Shown here one piece after another: positions 8,445-17,320 of a stretch of 63,648 nt of DNA. Both the position numbers and the translations under genes were made by a program. Source of the DNA: Pelagibacteraceae bacterium AG-447-N18 (GTDB taxonomy: Bacteria; Pseudomonadota; Alphaproteobacteria; Pelagibacterales; Pelagibacteraceae); the NCBI GenBank assembly GCA_003212275.1, contig QCQE01000005.1, forward strand, positions 1-63,648. Reading direction: 5' to 3'. Under the pieces are notes generated by a model that saw only the letters and a program-made list of their open reading frames with translations, searched no databases and was not told where the DNA came from. Every line of letters begins with the position of its first letter. Within the stretch, counting starts at the first letter, position 1.

Positions 8445-9323
8445 ATGAACAAAGATTTTAATAGAGGATTATTGTTAACTTCATTGGGTTCCTTTTGGTG
8501 GGGATTTATTGGCGTTATATATTTCGAGTCTGTTTCTTTTATTGGCCATACTGAATTAGTTGTCCATAGATGTTTATGGACTGCAATAATGTTGATTTTT
8601 ACCACTACATTTTTATCTAAGTGGAAAATTTTTTATAAAGAAATTAAAGATAAAAAAAAATTAATTGCATTATTTTTGTCTGGTTTTTTAATTTTTGTTA
8701 ATTGGTCAATATGGATTTATGCCGTTGCATCGGAGAGGATTATTGATGCTAGTTTTGGTTATTTTATAATGCCAATAATTAGTGTTCTTCTAGGATATAT
8801 TTTTTTTAAAGAAGAACTTAATAACAAAAGGATTTTTTCTATTATTTTAGTTTTTGTATCAATATTAATTTTAATCTTTTTCAATCTTAAATCCTTGCCG
8901 TGGGTCGGTCTTATTGTAGCTTTTAGTTGGGCCTTTTATAATTTAGTCAGAAAAAAAATTGAAATTGATACTGATATTGGATTGCTAATTGAAAGCTTAT
9001 ATATTTTTCCTTTTGCTTTAGTGGCATTTTATATAATCGCAAATAATGGTCTAAATGACTTTAATTTAAGTAATCCAGGATTAAGTCTATATTTACTTTT
9101 AGCTGGTCCAATGACTGTGATTCCTTTGTTTCTCTATGTAAGAGGGGTTGAGTTGATTGGATTAGGTCCTACTGGAATGATATTTTATATTACGCCAACA
9201 TTACAGTTCATTTTAGGTTATTTTTATTATGGTGAGGATTTTTCATTAGTTAAATTTCTAAGTTTTATTATTATTTGGATTGCTGTAATTATATATTTAA
9301 ATGATTTATATGAAAAAAATTAA
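8445..9323 (+). CDS. rarD: RarD-type EamA/DMT permease
   Basis: 292 residues with ten hydrophobic segments and the N-terminal GLLLTSLGSFWWGFIGVIYF signature of RarD. Known: RarD proteins belong to the drug/metabolite transporter superfamily. Several are amino-acid or small-metabolite exporters, and the chloramphenicol phenotype of E. coli rarD is not a firm substrate assignment. Overlaps the start of the next gene, a transglycosylase, by several codons, so the two are probably co-transcribed. Substrate here unknown. Confidence 0.85.
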   Translation: MNKDFNRGLLLTSLGSFWWGFIGVIYFESVSFIGHTELVVHRCLWTAIMLIFTTTFLSKWKIFYKEIKDKKKLIALFLSGFLIFVNWSIWIYAVASERIIDASFGYFIMPIISVLLGYIFFKEELNNKRIFSIILVFVSILILIFFNLKSLPWVGLIVAFSWAFYNLVRKKIEIDTDIGLLIESLYIFPFALVAFYIIANNGLNDFNLSNPGLSLYLLLAGPMTVIPLFLYVRGVELIGLGPTGMIFYITPTLQFILGYFYYGEDFSLVKFLSFIIIWIAVIIYLNDLYEKN

Positions 9324-10311
9324 CATTTTTTTTTTAATTCTATTTTTTTTTAACTCCAGTTTATTAGCAAATGAAAGTATTGATTTTGAGAAGTGGAAAA
9401 AAGATTTTAAAAAAAGAGCTTTAGCAAATAATATTTCTGAGAAAACTTTTGATCTTGTAATGACGGATACTAAGTTCTTAGCAAATGTTATAAAATATGA
9501 CAGGTACCAACCTGAATTCTATGAAGACACTAAAACTTATGTATCAAAAAGATCTTCTGCAAAAAAATTAAATAAAGGTATCGACTTTTATTTAGATAAT
9601 AAAGATTTGATTAATGTTGTTGAAAATAAGTTTGAGATTGAGAAGGAATTATTGTTGTCATTGATGGGTATTGAAACTAATTATGGAACTTATGTCGGAA
9701 AAATGGATATTCTTTCCTCTTTAGCAACATTGAGTTATGATAAGAGAAGATCTGAGTTTTTTACTAAAGAGCTTTTGATTTTACTAAAATTAATTGATGA
9801 AAATCAAATAGATTATAAATCATTATATGGTTCATGGGCAGGTGCATTTGGTTTTTTTCAATTTATGCCCTCAACTATTAAAAATCATGCGATTGATTTT
9901 AATACTGATAATTATATTGATTTAAAAAATTCTCAAGATGCTTATGCTTCAGCAGCGAATTATCTTAAAAAAATTGGTTGGAAAAAAGACTCACCTTGTT
10001 TTTATAGAATAGATCTTAAAGAAGATATTCCAAAAAAGTATTTAAACGTTTCTGCTAAAAAACTTCAAAATAAAAAAAAATTAGGATTTTTTAAAAAATA
10101 TATTAATAATTATGATGATATAAGCTTTTTGAAATCAAATTATAATGTTGCAATAATTACCCCAGATAAAGATATTATTCCTGGCGCAGATACTTTGAAC
10201 CCTGCATATATTGTATTTGATAATTATGAAATAATCCTCCAATGGAATAGATCTCTAAGATTTGCTTTAGCAGTTTGTACCTTAAAAGATAAATTTAAAA
10301 ATGAATTATAA
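9310..10311 (+). CDS. Lytic murein transglycosylase (MltB/SLT_2 family)
   Basis: About 333 residues. I prefer the ATG at 9310 (MKKINIFF, a clean signal peptide) over the in-frame ATG at 9301. The MltB-type fold is indicated by LLSLMGIETNYG with catalytic Glu122 (counted from 9310), GSWAGAFGFFQFMPST, and the DAYASAANYLKKIGW segment. It cleaves the MurNAc-GlcNAc bond of peptidoglycan to give 1,6-anhydro ends in the periplasm. There is no lipobox, so it resembles soluble MltB relatives. It overlaps rarD upstream and the RlpA-like lipoprotein gene downstream, in an operon with other cell-wall genes. Confidence 0.88.
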   Translation: MKKINIFFLILFFFNSSLLANESIDFEKWKKDFKKRALANNISEKTFDLVMTDTKFLANVIKYDRYQPEFYEDTKTYVSKRSSAKKLNKGIDFYLDNKDLINVVENKFEIEKELLLSLMGIETNYGTYVGKMDILSSLATLSYDKRRSEFFTKELLILLKLIDENQIDYKSLYGSWAGAFGFFQFMPSTIKNHAIDFNTDNYIDLKNSQDAYASAANYLKKIGWKKDSPCFYRIDLKEDIPKKYLNVSAKKLQNKKKLGFFKKYINNYDDISFLKSNYNVAIITPDKDIIPGADTLNPAYIVFDNYEIILQWNRSLRFALAVCTLKDKFKNEL

Positions 10312-11050
10312 AATTTTATTAATACTTTTATTATCAATTTTTTTAATAAGTTGTGAACAGGTTGCAATGAAGCCAAATAAGATTGAAACAAAAATAGAGA
10401 AAAAATATAGCAATAGTGGCTTTGCATTAATTTTTGATGAAAATGTAAAAAAAATTAAAAAATTAGACGATAGATCATTAATGATCCATCACAAATCACT
10501 AAAAAGAAAGTCTGCTGTTAAGATCACAAACCCAAAAAATGGAAAGTCTTTAATTGCAGAAGTAAAATCTAATAACCAAAAATTTTCAGATTTTTACAAT
10601 TCTGTTATATCTAAAAGAATTGCTGAAGATTTAGATCTTGACTTCAATGAACCACTATTAGAAATAATCTTAATATCTAGAAATTCTACTTTTGTTGCAA
10701 AAAAAAGTAAAACATTTGACGAGGAAAAAAAAGTTGCTGAAAAGGCACCAATTGATGGTATTCAAATTAATGATTTAAGCAAAACTAAGAAAAAAGAAAA
10801 AAAAACCACAAAAGAAAAATTCTCTTACTCAATAAAGATTGCTGATTTTTATTATAAATCTACTGCTAAAACGATGATTTCTAGAATCAAAGATGAAACT
10901 TCAATTAAAAACACTAAAATTAAAAAATTATCACAAACTAAATTTAGAGTATTAATAGGTCCTTTTAATGATATAAAAAGTTTGAAAGAGTCATTTGAAA
11001 AGTTAAAATCTCTTAATTTCGAAAACTTAGAAGTGTTAAAAAATGTTTAA
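10301..11050 (+). CDS. rlpA: RlpA-like lipoprotein with SPOR domain (degenerate)
   Basis: 249 residues. A lipoprotein signal ends in LISC (Cys18). The middle (~40-130) aligns by eye with the RlpA double-psi barrel (VKITNPKNGKSLIAEV corresponds to VRVTNLENGRSV), but the usual RINDRGPF stretch is replaced, so transglycosylase activity may be lost. A Lys-rich linker leads to a C-terminal SPOR domain (~172-247, YSIKIADFYYKSTAK to LIGPFND) that would bind denuded septal peptidoglycan. Position immediately before the D,D-carboxypeptidase gene is the usual alphaproteobacterial context. Its stop overlaps the dacC start. Confidence 0.7.
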   Translation: MNYKILLILLLSIFLISCEQVAMKPNKIETKIEKKYSNSGFALIFDENVKKIKKLDDRSLMIHHKSLKRKSAVKITNPKNGKSLIAEVKSNNQKFSDFYNSVISKRIAEDLDLDFNEPLLEIILISRNSTFVAKKSKTFDEEKKVAEKAPIDGIQINDLSKTKKKEKKTTKEKFSYSIKIADFYYKSTAKTMISRIKDETSIKNTKIKKLSQTKFRVLIGPFNDIKSLKESFEKLKSLNFENLEVLKNV

Positions 11051-12194
11051 AAATTTTCTAATTACAATTTTTATAACTCTTTTTATTTCCTATAGTGCAC
11101 ATTCTAATATTGACATAAAAGCAAGAACAGCAATTCTACAAGATTTTTTATCGGGTGAAATTCTATACGAAAAAGAGCCAGACAGGTCAATTTATCCTGC
11201 CTCAATGACAAAAATAATGACCTCCATTATTGCTTTCGATTTGATTAAATCAGGCGATTTAACTTTAGATGAAAAATTTATAATTTCCGAAAGAGCTTGG
11301 CGATTATCTACATCCGGATATTCTTCAATGTTTGTTATGGTAAATGATGAAGTAAGTGTAGAAAATTTACTTAGGGGTATTATTGTTGCCTCAGGAAACG
11401 ACGCTTGTGTTGCATTAGCTGAAGGTATAGCAGGTACAGAAGAGGAATTTGCTTTAATGATGACTTCCAAAGCACAAGAAATTGGTATGAGTAATACAAA
11501 TTTTGCAAACTCATCTGGAATTAATGATCCCGACAATTATTCAACAGTAAAAGACATAATGATAATGTCTCATTATTTAATTAAAAACTATCCAGAATAT
11601 TACGAATGGTTCAGTGAAAAAGAATTTACTTGGGATAGAACTGGTGGCGATCCAATTACTCAAGGAAATAGAAATCCACTTCTATATAAAAATATGGGTG
11701 CAGATGGAATTAAAACTGGATATCTAGCAGTGGAAAAATATTCTTTAGCATCATCATTAGAAAGAAAAGGTAGACGGCTAATTGCAGTTGCTAGTGGCTT
11801 TGAAACTAAAAATTCTAGATCTAGAGAAAGCTCAAAATTATTGACATATGGTTTAACGAATTTTGATTTAGTAGAAATAAATAAATCGGGGGAAGATTTT
11901 GATAGCGTTGATGTTTGGTTAGGAAAAAAGGATTTTGTTAAAGTTTATACTAAAGAAGATATCTATAAAATTATAAAAAAAGGTAAAAAAAAACTATTAA
12001 AAGTTAAAATGTTATATGAAGGACCTGTGGAAGCTCCAATTAAAAAAGACCAAGTTTTAGCCAAATTAAAGATCATCTACGATGATGAATTAATTGATGA
12101 ATATGATCTTTTAGCAAAAGAACAAGTTAACAAAGTAAATATTTTTTCAAGATTAATGAAATCCTTAAATTATTTGATTTGGGGTGATGTCTAA
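11043..12194 (+). CDS. dacC: D-alanyl-D-alanine carboxypeptidase (penicillin-binding protein 5/6 family)
   Basis: 383 residues with signal peptide (1-21). The S11 peptidase motifs are complete: SMTK with nucleophile Ser54 (PASMTKIM), SGN (ASGNDACVAL) and KTG (DGIKTGYL). It removes the terminal D-Ala from peptidoglycan pentapeptides in the periplasm. The C-terminal ~110 residues form the PBP5-type beta domain (VYTKEDIYKIIKKGKKKLLK to DQVLAKLKI) and end in a short amphipathic segment that may tether it to the membrane. Overlaps rlpA and tmk. Confidence 0.92.
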   Translation: MFKNFLITIFITLFISYSAHSNIDIKARTAILQDFLSGEILYEKEPDRSIYPASMTKIMTSIIAFDLIKSGDLTLDEKFIISERAWRLSTSGYSSMFVMVNDEVSVENLLRGIIVASGNDACVALAEGIAGTEEEFALMMTSKAQEIGMSNTNFANSSGINDPDNYSTVKDIMIMSHYLIKNYPEYYEWFSEKEFTWDRTGGDPITQGNRNPLLYKNMGADGIKTGYLAVEKYSLASSLERKGRRLIAVASGFETKNSRSRESSKLLTYGLTNFDLVEINKSGEDFDSVDVWLGKKDFVKVYTKEDIYKIIKKGKKKLLKVKMLYEGPVEAPIKKDQVLAKLKIIYDDELIDEYDLLAKEQVNKVNIFSRLMKSLNYLIWGDV

Positions 12195-12798
12195 AAAAAT
12201 TGTTATAGCCTTTGAAGGTATTGAAGGTAGTGGAAAAACTTTTCATATTGATAATGTTTCTAAATATTTAAAAAGAAAAAAGATACCTCATATAAAGATA
12301 AGAGAGCCTGGAGGGAATAAGAACTCAGAAAAAATAAGAGAATTAATTCTAGATAAGAAATCTAATTTTAAAAAAAAAACCGATTTATTACTTTATTTAG
12401 CGGCCAGAAGTGAAAACATGGACAATTTGAAAAAAAATTTTAGAAAAAAGATAATTTTACTAGATAGGTTTACCGATTCTACCATTGCTTATCAACACTT
12501 TGGAATGGGTGTAAATTTAGATCTTATTAAAAAGATTAATAATCATATTTTAAAATCATTTAAAGTTGACTTCACATTTTTAAGTATTGTTAACATAAGC
12601 AATATGCAAAAAAGATTGAAACAACGAAAAAAACTTAATCGTTACGATACATTCAAAGAAAAATTTTACAAAAAAGTACAAAATGGTTTTCTAAGAATAT
12701 CAAAAAATAAAAAAAAATATAAAATAATTAATTCAAACCTTCCAATAGAATTAAACAAAAAAATCATAATTGATAAAATTGAAAAATTATTAAAATGA
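12187..12798 (+). CDS. tmk: Thymidylate kinase
   Basis: About 203 residues. Phosphorylates dTMP to dTDP with ATP. P-loop FEGIEGSGKT near the N-terminus, DR motif in LLDRFTDSTIAYQ, and the REPGG substrate motif are all seen. I take the ATG at 12187; a GTG one codon upstream is the alternative. Overlaps the end of dacC, and its last bases overlap the holB start. This is the standard dac-tmk-holB order of alphaproteobacteria. Confidence 0.93.
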   Translation: MSKKIVIAFEGIEGSGKTFHIDNVSKYLKRKKIPHIKIREPGGNKNSEKIRELILDKKSNFKKKTDLLLYLAARSENMDNLKKNFRKKIILLDRFTDSTIAYQHFGMGVNLDLIKKINNHILKSFKVDFTFLSIVNISNMQKRLKQRKKLNRYDTFKEKFYKKVQNGFLRISKNKKKYKIINSNLPIELNKKIIIDKIEKLLK

Positions 12799-13715
12799 AT
12801 TTATATCCTAGCAGCCAAACAAATCTTTATGGATTACAGGATAACCTTTTAGTTTTTATTAAATTATTTGATCAAAAAAGATTACCATCAAAGATTTTAT
12901 TAACCGGTCAAAAAGGTATTGGCAAATGTACACTCGCGTATCATTTAATTAATTTTGTTTTATCAAAAGATGAAGAAATGCCTTATGATTTAGTTGAATT
13001 TAAAATAAATTTAGATAATCGCTCATTTAAGTTAATTCAAAATGGTTCTTGTCCAAATTTCAATTTAATAGACATTAATCCTGATAAAAAAAACATAGAT
13101 ATAGAACAAATTAGAGAATTAATAATTCAACTAAATAAGTCTTCATTTAATAATAAGCCAAGATTTGTCTTAATTGATAATATTGAATATTTGAATTTAA
13201 ATTCAGTAAATGCGCTGTTAAAAACGTTAGAGGAACCTAATGAGAATATATTTTTTATTTTAATAAATAGTAATAAGAAAATAATTCCAACACTTCTATC
13301 TCGTTGTATTAATTTCAATATATTCTTAGAAAATGATAAGGTTAATGAAATTAGTTCACTTCTTTTTGATAATGATATTGATGATCTCTTAAATAAAGAT
13401 TTATTAAATTATTATTCTACTCCTGGAGAAATTTATAATCTTTTAAAATTTTCTGACGAAAAAAAAATTGATTTAAAAGACATAAATTTAAAAGATTTTT
13501 TATTAAAACTGATAAGTGAAAATATTTATAAGGATGATAAGCAATCTAAAACATTTGTTTACAATATACTTGAATTATTTCTGATAAAAAATATTTCAGT
13601 TTCAAATTCAGATGTTTACAATTATTTTTTGAAAAGAATAAATGATTTTAAGAAATTTAATTTAGATGATGAATCTTTATTTTTAGAAATAAATTCAAAG
13701 CTTTTAAATGGATAA
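12795..13715 (+). CDS. holB: DNA polymerase III delta' subunit
   Basis: 306 residues. Clamp-loader AAA+ subunit of the replicative polymerase. Seen: Walker A GQKGIGKCTLA (~residues 36-46), the IDNIEYLNLNSVNALLKTLE sensor region, and SRC in LLSRCINF. The C-terminal helical collar is poorly conserved, as usual. The Cys4 zinc module of longer homologs is not evident. It sits between tmk and metG with start and stop overlaps on both sides. Confidence 0.88.
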   Translation: MNLYPSSQTNLYGLQDNLLVFIKLFDQKRLPSKILLTGQKGIGKCTLAYHLINFVLSKDEEMPYDLVEFKINLDNRSFKLIQNGSCPNFNLIDINPDKKNIDIEQIRELIIQLNKSSFNNKPRFVLIDNIEYLNLNSVNALLKTLEEPNENIFFILINSNKKIIPTLLSRCINFNIFLENDKVNEISSLLFDNDIDDLLNKDLLNYYSTPGEIYNLLKFSDEKKIDLKDINLKDFLLKLISENIYKDDKQSKTFVYNILELFLIKNISVSNSDVYNYFLKRINDFKKFNLDDESLFLEINSKLLNG

Positions 13716-15249
13716 AAATTATTATATCACAACTCCCATTTATTATCCCTCAGCCAAACCACATATGGGACATGCTTATTCGAGTATTATTGCTGATTTT
13801 TTTGCCAGGTTTAAAAGAATAGATGGATATAAAGTTTACTTTCTGACTGGGACTGATGAGCATGGTTTAAAAATTCAAAGAGCTGCTGAAAAAAAAGGAG
13901 TTGAGCCTCAAGTGTTTTGCGATGAAATTAGCAAAACATTCAAGAATTTATCAAAAACTCTAAATTTAACAAATAATGATTTTATAAGAACTACTGAGCC
14001 TCGACACAAAAAGTCTGTTCAATATTTGTGGGAAGAATTAAAAAAAAATGATGACATTTATTTATCAAAATATTCTGGTTGGTATTCAGTATCGGATGAA
14101 GCTTTTTACAATGAGGATGAAATTGAAGATCTTGATAATAAAAAAGTGGCAATATCATCCAAGTCTCCTGTTGAATGGGTTGATGAGGAATCTTATTTTT
14201 TTAGATTATCTAAGTGGGAAAAGCCATTATTAGAATTTTATGAAAAAAATCCTGATTTTATTTCTCCAGCGTCTAGAAAAAATGAAGTCATAAGTTTTGT
14301 TAAAAGTGGATTAAAAGATTTATCAGTGAGTAGAAAAAGTTTTTCTTGGGGTATTAAAGTTCCGAGTGATAATGAACACGTAATTTATGTGTGGTTAGAT
14401 GCTCTCACTAATTATATTAGTGCTTTAAATTATCCCAATAAAAATGATGAATTATATAAAAAATTTTGGCCAGCATCTGTTCATTTGATTGGAAAAGATA
14501 TATTAAGATTTCATGCAATATATTGGCCTGCGTTCCTATTGGCTGCAAAAATAGTTCCTCCAAAAAAAGTTTATGGACATGGATGGATATTATCTAATGA
14601 GGAAAAAATGTCTAAATCAAAAGGAAATATATTGGATCCATTAGAAATTATAAAACAATATGGATTGGATCCTTTGAGATATTATTTAATAAAAGAAGTT
14701 TCATTTGGAAATGATGGTAATATTTCTCAAGAAAGATTAGAGGATTGTATTAATAGTGATTTAGCCAATAATTTTGGTAATTTATGTCAACGTGTATCTG
14801 CATTTGCTATTAAAAATTGTGATAGCAAGGTGCCAGAAAAAATTAAATTTGAAAGTGATGATATAAAAGTTTTAGATGAATATAGTCAGAATTTAGACAA
14901 GTTGAGATCGGAAATAGATAATCAAAATATTAACTATTATATTGATTATATTGTAAATCGATTATTTGAAGCCAATAAATATTTTAATGACCAGGAGCCG
15001 TGGAAAAAAAAAGATGATAAAATTAGGTTAAATACAATAGTTTATACAACTCTTGAAATTGTTAGAAAAATAACTTTTTTATTATATCCAATTATTCCAC
15101 AATCATCTCTTAAAGCACTTAAAATTTTCAATCTTGAAGAAAAAGATGTAATTTTTCAGTCAATTGGAAATAATGAATTTTTAAAAAAAGGAAGTGCTAT
15201 TAATAAAATTGATATATTATTTAACAAAATAGAAAAAGAAAATGATTGA
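13708..15249 (+). CDS. metG: Methionyl-tRNA synthetase
   Basis: 513 residues. Class I aminoacyl-tRNA synthetase. The HIGH-equivalent is KPHMGHAY near residue 20 and the KMSKS loop is EEKMSKSKGN (~303). The length fits the short form without the C-terminal dimerisation (EMAP-like) domain; the protein ends after the anticodon-binding helical bundle (EPWKKKDD). ATG at 13708 overlaps the holB stop. tatD starts within its last codons. Confidence 0.95.
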   Translation: MDKNYYITTPIYYPSAKPHMGHAYSSIIADFFARFKRIDGYKVYFLTGTDEHGLKIQRAAEKKGVEPQVFCDEISKTFKNLSKTLNLTNNDFIRTTEPRHKKSVQYLWEELKKNDDIYLSKYSGWYSVSDEAFYNEDEIEDLDNKKVAISSKSPVEWVDEESYFFRLSKWEKPLLEFYEKNPDFISPASRKNEVISFVKSGLKDLSVSRKSFSWGIKVPSDNEHVIYVWLDALTNYISALNYPNKNDELYKKFWPASVHLIGKDILRFHAIYWPAFLLAAKIVPPKKVYGHGWILSNEEKMSKSKGNILDPLEIIKQYGLDPLRYYLIKEVSFGNDGNISQERLEDCINSDLANNFGNLCQRVSAFAIKNCDSKVPEKIKFESDDIKVLDEYSQNLDKLRSEIDNQNINYYIDYIVNRLFEANKYFNDQEPWKKKDDKIRLNTIVYTTLEIVRKITFLLYPIIPQSSLKALKIFNLEEKDVIFQSIGNNEFLKKGSAINKIDILFNKIEKEND

Positions 15250-16003
15250 TTCACATTGTCATCTAGATCATGAGCCATTATTTAGTGATCTAAAAAATGT
15301 TATACAGCGATCAAAAGAAATTGGTGTTAAAAAATTATTAACAATCTCAACATCAATTGAAAGCTTTTCCAGAGTTAAAGACATTGTAAATAAAGATGAA
15401 ATTATATTTGGTACAATTGGAATTCACCCGCATGAAGCAGACAAAAATAATGTCAACTCAGAATTTTTTACAAAAAATTTAGATGAAAATAAAAAAATTA
15501 TTGGTGTAGGGGAAACTGGTCTTGATTTTTATTATGATAATTCAGATAGAGATAAACAGATAGAAAGTTTCAAGATACACATTAAAGCTGCCTTGAAAGC
15601 AAACATCCCATTAATTATTCATTCAAGAAATGCTGAAGAAAAAACTTACGAAGTATTAAATGAATATAAAGATGAAAAGTTAAAAATTTTAATGCATTGT
15701 TTCACAGGATCTCAAAAATTTGCAGAAAAGCTTTTAAAATTTAATTCTTATTTTTCTGCAAGTGGTATTATTACTTTTAAAAATTCTGTTGATCTTCAGA
15801 ATACATTTAAGTCTCTTCCATTAGATAGAATTCTTATTGAAACAGATAGTCCTTTTTTAGCTCCAGTGCCAAATCGAGGAAAAAAAAATGAACCATCATT
15901 TATAGATTTTACTGCAGCCAAACTTGCAGAAATAAAGGGCATTGAAAAATCTGAACTTATTAAAATTACCACTAATAATTTTAATAATCTCTTTTTTAAT
16001 TAA
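15242..16003 (+). CDS. tatD: TatD-family metal-dependent hydrolase/DNase
   Basis: 253 residues. The amidohydrolase-fold signature is complete: HCHLD at residues 4-8, GETGLDFYYD with the bridging Glu, IIHSRNAEE, MHCFTGS and ETDSPFLAP. TatD enzymes are 3'-5' exonucleases linked to DNA repair and turnover. Physiological substrate here is not known. In the metG operon, overlapping metG and followed 6 bases later by the MBL-fold gene, as in many alphaproteobacteria. Confidence 0.92.
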   Translation: MIDSHCHLDHEPLFSDLKNVIQRSKEIGVKKLLTISTSIESFSRVKDIVNKDEIIFGTIGIHPHEADKNNVNSEFFTKNLDENKKIIGVGETGLDFYYDNSDRDKQIESFKIHIKAALKANIPLIIHSRNAEEKTYEVLNEYKDEKLKILMHCFTGSQKFAEKLLKFNSYFSASGIITFKNSVDLQNTFKSLPLDRILIETDSPFLAPVPNRGKKNEPSFIDFTAAKLAEIKGIEKSELIKITTNNFNNLFFN

Positions 16004-16009
16004 AATTAT

Positions 16010-16780
16010 ATGAAGTTTATAATACTTGGTTGTGGTAGTTCAATGGGTGTACCAAGACCAGATGGTTTTTTTGGCAATTGTGATCCTAAAATCAAAAAGA
16101 ATTATAGAACACGATGTTCTGCAATATTAAAAACCTCTAATCAAAATATTTTGATTGATACTTCACCTGATTTACGTCAACAATTATTAAGACATAAAAT
16201 TAAAAAAATTGATAAAGTTCTTTTTTCACACATGCATGGTGATCAAACACATGGAATAAATGATCTAAGATCATTTTATATAAGTAGCAAAAATCAAATT
16301 GATGTATATGCTGACCCATTTACTTCTAAATATTTAAAAAATAGTTTTTCATATATATTCAAAAGTTACTCTAGAGAGTATCCTGCTACTTTAAAATTGC
16401 ATAAATTACCTAAAACTTTTTTTACATCTAATAATAAGAAAAAAATTTCTGTTAAATCTATTAAAGTTGAACACGGAAAAGTTAAATCTAATTGCTTTAT
16501 AATTGATAAGAAATTGGCTTATATAAGCGATGTAAGTAAAATTTACACTAAAGATTTTAAATATTTCAAAAATTTGAATTTTTTAGTTATAGATTGTCTT
16601 TGGTATAATTACCATCCATCACATTTTAATTTAGAGACCTCTCTTTCTATGATAAGAAGGTTCAAACCTAAAAAAGCTATTTTAACTAATCTATCTCCAG
16701 TATTAGATTACAAAGTTCTTAAGAAAATTTTACCAAAAAACACAATACCTGCTTTCGATGGTCTTACTCTAAATTTATAA
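16010..16780 (+). CDS. MBL-fold metallohydrolase (PhnP/YcbX-like) with altered metal motif
   Basis: 256 residues. The N-terminal LGCGSSMGVPRPDG and the later SCFIIDKKLAYISDVS resemble the alphaproteobacterial MBL hydrolase next to tatD, related to PhnP phosphodiesterases. The usual HxHxDH metal motif reads HMHGDQTHG: the second-metal His is Gln (codon CAA at about 16242). The later His ligands in VEHGK and YHPSHF are kept. Its stop overlaps the end of the convergent glutathione peroxidase gene by 6 bases. Substrate unknown. Confidence 0.8.
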   Translation: MKFIILGCGSSMGVPRPDGFFGNCDPKIKKNYRTRCSAILKTSNQNILIDTSPDLRQQLLRHKIKKIDKVLFSHMHGDQTHGINDLRSFYISSKNQIDVYADPFTSKYLKNSFSYIFKSYSREYPATLKLHKLPKTFFTSNNKKKISVKSIKVEHGKVKSNCFIIDKKLAYISDVSKIYTKDFKYFKNLNFLVIDCLWYNYHPSHFNLETSLSMIRRFKPKKAILTNLSPVLDYKVLKKILPKNTIPAFDGLTLNL

Positions 16781-17320
16781 AATACTCTCTATTTTATTAA
16801 TTATTTTATTTGATAATGGTTTAGTGAAAGAGGAAAATGTATCCTCAATTTTTCCCTCTTTGTTTATTAAAATCTTATGAAAATTCCACTTTGGTACTGC
16901 TGAGCTACCATGATTAGTTTTAGCCCATTTAAATAACTCATGTGCATTATTTCCTTTTACCTCAGTAATAGCTGAAAGTGGAAAGGTGATATTAAAATTT
17001 ACTTCACAAAATTCTCTTACGTCTGAGTTTTTATTTTTTTCTTGATTAAATGAATTTGATGGTACAGCAAGAACAACTAAACCCTTACTTTTATATTTAT
17101 CCCAAAGAATTTGAAGTTCTTCATATTGATTTGTAAATCCACAATAACTTGCCGTATTTACAATTAATATTGCATTATTTTTAAAATCACTAAAATTTAT
17201 TATTTCACCCGATATGCTCTCAATATTTAGATCAAAAAAAGTTTTTTCATAATTTGCGATGGCTGAACTTTTAAAAAAAAACATAATTATTGTAAAACCT
17301 AATATAAATTTTTTTGTCAT
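16775..17320 (-). CDS. Exported glutathione peroxidase-like thiol peroxidase
   Basis: 181 residues. A signal peptide (1-22) puts it in the periplasm. Peroxidatic Cys60 lies in NTASYCGFTNQYEEL, with the Gln and Trp partners in LVVLAVPSNSF and KWNFHKIL. Cys replaces the selenocysteine of animal enzymes, as in most bacteria. There is a second Cys in REFCEVNF that may be resolving, which would make it a thioredoxin-type peroxidase. It starts inside the stop of nhaA, so the two are coupled. Confidence 0.88.
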   Translation of the reverse strand: MTKKFILGFTIIMFFFKSSAIANYEKTFFDLNIESISGEIINFSDFKNNAILIVNTASYCGFTNQYEELQILWDKYKSKGLVVLAVPSNSFNQEKNKNSDVREFCEVNFNITFPLSAITEVKGNNAHELFKWAKTNHGSSAVPKWNFHKILINKEGKIEDTFSSFTKPLSNKIINKIESIL

